A DNA stretch of 8,011 nucleotides from Hyphomicrobiales bacterium (GTDB taxonomy: Bacteria > Pseudomonadota > Alphaproteobacteria > Rhizobiales > HXMU1428-3), in the NCBI GenBank assembly GCA_021775385.1, contig JAJFHW010000100.1:1-8011 (forward strand). The letters are read 5' to 3'. The notes under the pieces are model-generated. The model saw only the letters and a list, made by a program, of their open reading frames with translations, ran no database searches and had not been told where the DNA came from. The position numbers and the translations under genes were made by a program. This document shows, piece by piece, positions 4,906 through 8,011 of the stretch (its first letter is position 1; every line of letters starts with the position of its first letter).

Positions 4906-7020
4906 ATGATCGAAACACTTGATTTGCTAAAAACACTGTCGCTTAAGGCTAGCATCATTTTAAGTGCGCTGATTATCATTCAATTCTCTTTTTCCTCACA
5001 AGGGCAAGCAAAGCGCTTAGCTTTAATCATCGGCAATGACCTTTATGCAAATGTTACCCCTTTAAAAAAAGCAGTAAACGATGCGGATGCCATTTCAAGC
5101 ACCTTAAAAGATCTCGGCTTTCAAACTCATTTGCACCAAAATCTAAATCGTCGTTCGATGAATGCAGCTTTGGCCGAATTTTCAAACGAGATTGAAAAGG
5201 ATGACGAAGTGCTTTTCTTTTTCTCTGGGCACGGTATCTCGGTTCGAGGTGAAAATTATCTCCTGCCTACAGATGTGCCCAAAGTTGCTCCTGGTCAGGA
5301 AGGGTTCATTACAAGAGAAGCATTTTCCGAAAATGAGATTATTCAATCTCTTCAAGACAAGCAAGTACGTGTCAGCATTTTAATTTTAGATGCCTGCCGG
5401 AATAATCCTTTTCCACGCAAAGGCACACGCTCCATTGGACGCTCTGTTGGGTTAGGTCGCACCTCCGCTCCGCCAGAAGGTACATTTGTTATGTATTCAG
5501 CTGGTGTCGGGCAAGAAGCACTCGATCGATTAAGCGATGAAGATCCTCACCCCAATTCAGTCTACACAAGAAAACTCATCCCCTTAATGAAAGAAGAAGG
5601 CCTGCAAATTGTTAGGGTCGCAAAAAAACTACGCTCTGAAGTTGAAAATTTAGCAAGAACAGCTAAGGGCGGAGCGCATAAACAATACCCCTCTTATTAT
5701 GATGAACTAAGAGGAGATTTTTTCTTCAAGCCAGGTAAACGGAAAGAGCAAAACAAAACTTCTGATGCTGATGAAATTTTATGGCAAGCAATAGAAAAAT
5801 CCAACAATTCAAGTGATTTTGAATTCTATTTAAAAGAACACCCAACAGGGCGTTATTCGTCGATCGCAAAACTAAAACTCATCCAGCTAAAAAATAAAGA
5901 TACAGCAAAAGGGAAAAAAGAGCCCTCTCTGATTATAAAAGATGCTGATGATAAATTATGGAGTGAAATTCGAAACTCAAGACGCTCCCTAGAGGTTGAA
6001 GCCTATATTCATAAATACCCAAATGGAAAACATATCGCCGAGGCTAAGAGAATAGTTGAATTGCTCAGACATGCCGAATATCGCGAATATTCTCGCATCA
6101 AAGCACTGGAAGAAAATAAAGTAGCTGTCGTCTCTCCGAAAAAAATTAAGAAACCTAAGACCAAAAGCTACCAACCAGGGCAAAGGTTTCAAGAGTGCGG
6201 TGAATGTCCCAAAATGGTGGCACTCCCAACAGGCCAATTTTCTATGGGGTGGAAAAACCCCGAAAGTGGGCGACATCAATATGCGCTGCCAATACATAAG
6301 GTCAACATTAGTCGCCGAATTGCCATTGGCGTTCATGAAATTACAATCAAGCAATATGATGCCTTCATCAAACAGTCAGGACATGATCCAGGAAGTCTTT
6401 GCTGGACCCATGAGAAGGGGCTCGGCAAATACAGAAAATTCCGCAACTATCAGAAAAATGGACAGCCCTATAAAACGAACTATCCGGCAACCTGTGTGAA
6501 CTGGTATGATGCCAAAGAATATGTGAAGTGGCTAAACAGGCAAATCCCAAATGGTGGCTATCGGTTGCCAACAGAAGCTGAGTGGGAATTTACAGCTAGA
6601 GCAGGGAGAAAAGCTAAGTGGCATTATGGCAATAAGGAAAGTTACTTATGTCAGTTTTCTAACCATGCCGCTGCTGAAACAAAAGTGAAATGGCGCAATA
6701 AAACATGCCGGGATGGTGTAAAGGTCCTCTCTAAAGTCGGCGGCTATGAGGCCAATCCATGGGGAGTATATGACATGTACGGCAATGTTGGAGAGTGGAC
6801 AGAAGATTGCGTCCATTATGATTATAAAGGGGCACCTAAAAATGGAGAAGCCTGGATAATCGCAAACAATCGCAATCATGGCTCATGCGCTAATCGCATC
6901 CATCGGGGTGGCAGTTGGTTACAGAACGGATCATCCGTGAATTCTGGCTCTAGGCAATTTACCAAACCAACAGACAGAACAATCACGTTAGGTTTTCGAG
7001 TTGTAAAAGACTTGCAATAA
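4906..7020 (+). CDS. Exported caspase-like peptidase (C14) fused to SUMF1/FGE-fold domain
   Basis: A 704-residue protein. Residues 1-35 form a signal peptide or N-terminal anchor (hydrophobic core about 17-29, possible cleavage after GQA at 35). A caspase-like domain follows at about 36-275: KRLALIIGND opens it, SGHG carries His109, DACR carries Cys164, and SAG (198-200) and NSVYT (217-221) also fit bacterial C14 enzymes. Two related segments (about 288-329 and 347-388; LWxxI, then P-x-G and AK) look like a helical repeat. After a Lys-rich linker (about 411-420) comes a SUMF1 domain (about 428-702): CGECPKMVALPTGQFSMG, RLPTEAEWEFTARAG, YDMYGNVGEWTED, HRGGSW, GFRVV. The two catalytic cysteines of true formylglycine-generating enzymes are absent, so binding or scaffolding is likelier than catalysis there. 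All cysteines except Cys164 (eight of them) are in the SUMF1 domain, consistent with disulfides after export. A weak GAGAG precedes the ATG. Biological role unknown. Confidence 0.88.
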   Translation: MIETLDLLKTLSLKASIILSALIIIQFSFSSQGQAKRLALIIGNDLYANVTPLKKAVNDADAISSTLKDLGFQTHLHQNLNRRSMNAALAEFSNEIEKDDEVLFFFSGHGISVRGENYLLPTDVPKVAPGQEGFITREAFSENEIIQSLQDKQVRVSILILDACRNNPFPRKGTRSIGRSVGLGRTSAPPEGTFVMYSAGVGQEALDRLSDEDPHPNSVYTRKLIPLMKEEGLQIVRVAKKLRSEVENLARTAKGGAHKQYPSYYDELRGDFFFKPGKRKEQNKTSDADEILWQAIEKSNNSSDFEFYLKEHPTGRYSSIAKLKLIQLKNKDTAKGKKEPSLIIKDADDKLWSEIRNSRRSLEVEAYIHKYPNGKHIAEAKRIVELLRHAEYREYSRIKALEENKVAVVSPKKIKKPKTKSYQPGQRFQECGECPKMVALPTGQFSMGWKNPESGRHQYALPIHKVNISRRIAIGVHEITIKQYDAFIKQSGHDPGSLCWTHEKGLGKYRKFRNYQKNGQPYKTNYPATCVNWYDAKEYVKWLNRQIPNGGYRLPTEAEWEFTARAGRKAKWHYGNKESYLCQFSNHAAAETKVKWRNKTCRDGVKVLSKVGGYEANPWGVYDMYGNVGEWTEDCVHYDYKGAPKNGEAWIIANNRNHGSCANRIHRGGSWLQNGSSVNSGSRQFTKPTDRTITLGFRVVKDLQ

Positions 7021-7065
7021 GAGGGGCTTGAAGCCTACAAGTTTAAAGGATAATTTTTTAACTTT

Positions 7066-7072
7066 AAGAGAG
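7066..7072 (+). promoter_or_regulatory. Ribosome binding site favouring a TTG start at 7079
   Basis: AAGAGAG lies six bases before a TTG at 7079. The competing upstream TTG at 7028 has GAGGGG only one base away, too close for normal initiation. The downstream start also gives the N-terminus expected for the family. Confidence 0.5.
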
Positions 7073-7078
7073 TTTCTT

Positions 7079-7762
7079 TTGAACAATCTAAACAACTGGA
7101 AAGCTTGTCAAAAGCCAGAGCCTACAGAACTGAGCGGCAGGTTGGTCTTACTAACTCATTACAATTTTAAAGAACATAGTGAAGCCTTGTGGGATGCCCT
7201 GGGCGGAGAAGCTCTCAATGAGCTCATTCGGTTTTTTCCAAATGATATTTATCAAAATTCTACAGACTTTGGTTATTGGCTAAAAGAAGCGGACGAGAGT
7301 CAAAAGTACCACACGATGGTTATATCATCAGTGAATACGAAAGAAGTTCTAGGCATGGCCAGCTATATGGGATGTTCACCTGAAAATGGATCAGTTGAAA
7401 TTGGTGCCGTAGCACACGGACCTAAAATGGCTCGCTCCTCCTTAGCAACTGAGGCACATTACCTGCTCGCTCGTCATATCTTTGATGAGCTAGGTTATCG
7501 GCGGTATGAGTGGAAGCTTAATAATGAAAACCAGACCTCCCACAAAGCGGCGATAAGATTAGGCTTTACATATGAAGGTGTCTTCCGCCAGCATATGGTC
7601 GCAAAGGGACAAAATAGGGACACCGCATGGTATTCAATGTTAGATAGTGAATGGCCATTGAATAAAGCTTCCTTTGAAGCCTGGTTAGATCAAGACAATT
7701 TTGATAGCTCAGGGGAACAAATTAAATCACTGCAGCAAATAAAAAGTGCGCTAACAGGCTGA
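7079..7762 (+). CDS. GNAT-family N-acetyltransferase (RimJ/RimL-like)
   Basis: A 227-residue cytoplasmic acetyltransferase, if read from TTG 7079. It opens with MNNLNNWKACQKPEP and then LSGRLVLL (18-25), the first strand of RimL-like GNATs. The central part, VEIGAVAHGPKMARSSLATEA (106-126), holds the acetyl-CoA-binding region in the variant form of this subfamily. Next come LGYRRYEWKLNNENQTS and AAIRLGFTYEGVFRQHMV (157-174), the classic RimJ/RimL C-terminal signature. DTAWYSML (181-188) completes the fold. Members acetylate amino groups on proteins or small molecules; the substrate here is unknown. An alternative TTG at 7028 adds 17 residues (244 in all), begins 7 bases after the caspase gene and has a poorly spaced ribosome site. 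The gene follows the caspase-SUMF1 gene on the same strand with no terminator visible between them, so co-transcription is plausible, though a functional link is not implied. Family secure; start uncertain. Confidence 0.87.
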   Translation: MNNLNNWKACQKPEPTELSGRLVLLTHYNFKEHSEALWDALGGEALNELIRFFPNDIYQNSTDFGYWLKEADESQKYHTMVISSVNTKEVLGMASYMGCSPENGSVEIGAVAHGPKMARSSLATEAHYLLARHIFDELGYRRYEWKLNNENQTSHKAAIRLGFTYEGVFRQHMVAKGQNRDTAWYSMLDSEWPLNKASFEAWLDQDNFDSSGEQIKSLQQIKSALTG

Positions 7763-7864
7763 AATTGATTGAAGCTAATGTCCTCATTTGCTGAGATATG
7801 CTAGTTTAACGCAAAAGAGAAAAGATTAAATCTAACTCATTTGAAAACAACAGGAATAAATATT

Positions 7865-8011
7865 TTGAGTAACAAGAATTCTGATAGGTCTGCCTTCATA
7901 GCAGCTGCACTAATTATGTTGTTTGTGTTTCTGGGTGTTTATTTTCTACCACCTCTTATGAAGCAAATGGCCGAGTACAATGAATGGCTAGCTTACGGAA
8001 TGGGCTTTGCG
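7865..8011 (+). CDS. Small membrane protein, N-terminal part
   Basis: An open frame of 49 codons runs from TTG 7865 to the right edge without a stop. AGGA at 7852-7855 precedes the TTG by nine bases. The product begins with a short polar stretch (MSNKNSDRS). A hydrophobic segment of about 20 residues (about 10-30, AFIAAALIMLFVFLGVYFLP) and a short amphipathic part (MKQMAEYNEW) follow, and then what may be the start of a second membrane span. I do not recognise the family. It lies about 100 bases after the acetyltransferase stop, on the same strand. An in-frame TTG at 7841 lacks a ribosome site and is rejected. The coding call rests on the open frame, the ribosome site and the coherent membrane-protein pattern. 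Confidence 0.6.
   Translation, partial: MSNKNSDRSAFIAAALIMLFVFLGVYFLPPLMKQMAEYNEWLAYGMGFA

Noticed and set aside
5989..6354. Minus-strand open frame of 121 codons inside the caspase-SUMF1 gene
   Set aside because: Antisense shadow of a gene with unmistakable domain motifs; no ribosome site or family resemblance.
6880..7017. Variable region of a diversity-generating retroelement in the SUMF1 C-terminus
   Set aside because: The fold class fits, but no reverse transcriptase or template repeat is in the window and the end is not conspicuously rich in AAY codons.
7028..7078. Upstream TTG start of the acetyltransferase
   Set aside because: The only purine-rich stretch is one base from the TTG, and the extra 17 residues precede the normal family N-terminus. 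Kept as an alternative, not excluded.

Overview
The window looks like a chromosomal segment of a moderately AT-rich, motile, Gram-negative alphaproteobacterium, probably aquatic or marine. This is inferred from a TorF-type outer-membrane porin, a pteridine-reductase-like SDR of the kind common in alphaproteobacteria, a flagellar FliK/FlhX-like pair, and a CtrA-like box upstream of the flagellar genes. The genus cannot be fixed from sequence alone.

Left part (1-2703). The 5' end of a minus-strand porin gene (1-289) is separated by about 550 gene-free bases from a plus-strand pair: a CaCA-family Na+/Ca2+ exchanger (840-1868) and an SDR (1865-2635). Their stop and start codons overlap as ATGA, so they are likely co-transcribed. 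The gene-free stretch holds a perfect 13+13 bp inverted repeat. A stem-loop with a T7 tract follows the SDR.

Middle part (2704-4905). Two minus-strand genes form a flagellar mini-operon. The first is a FliK-like hook-length-control protein with a low-complexity, repeat-bearing centre. The second is a short protein equal to the cytoplasmic C-terminal domain of FlhB but lacking the NPTH autocleavage motif (FlhX type). In flagellar export FliK acts through the FlhB C-terminal domain, so this pair is functionally coherent. Upstream of fliK lie a candidate -10 box and a CtrA-like TTAA-N7-TTAC site.

Between fliK and the next gene is the most unusual part of the window. It is a GC-rich (about 65% by hand count over 4797-4894), hairpin-dense segment of about 160 nt, inside otherwise AT-rich DNA. 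It ends 10 nt before the start codon of a divergent gene and has the look of a structured RNA or a mobile palindromic element.

Right part (4906-8011). An exported 704-residue protein joins a caspase-like peptidase (Cys/His dyad intact), two internal helical repeats and a SUMF1/FGE-fold domain that has lost the formylglycine-generating cysteines. It is followed on the same strand by a GNAT acetyltransferase, probably with a TTG start, and by the beginning of a small membrane protein cut off by the window edge. What the caspase-SUMF1 protein does is not known from the sequence. A proteolytic or signalling role in the cell envelope is the most that can be inferred.
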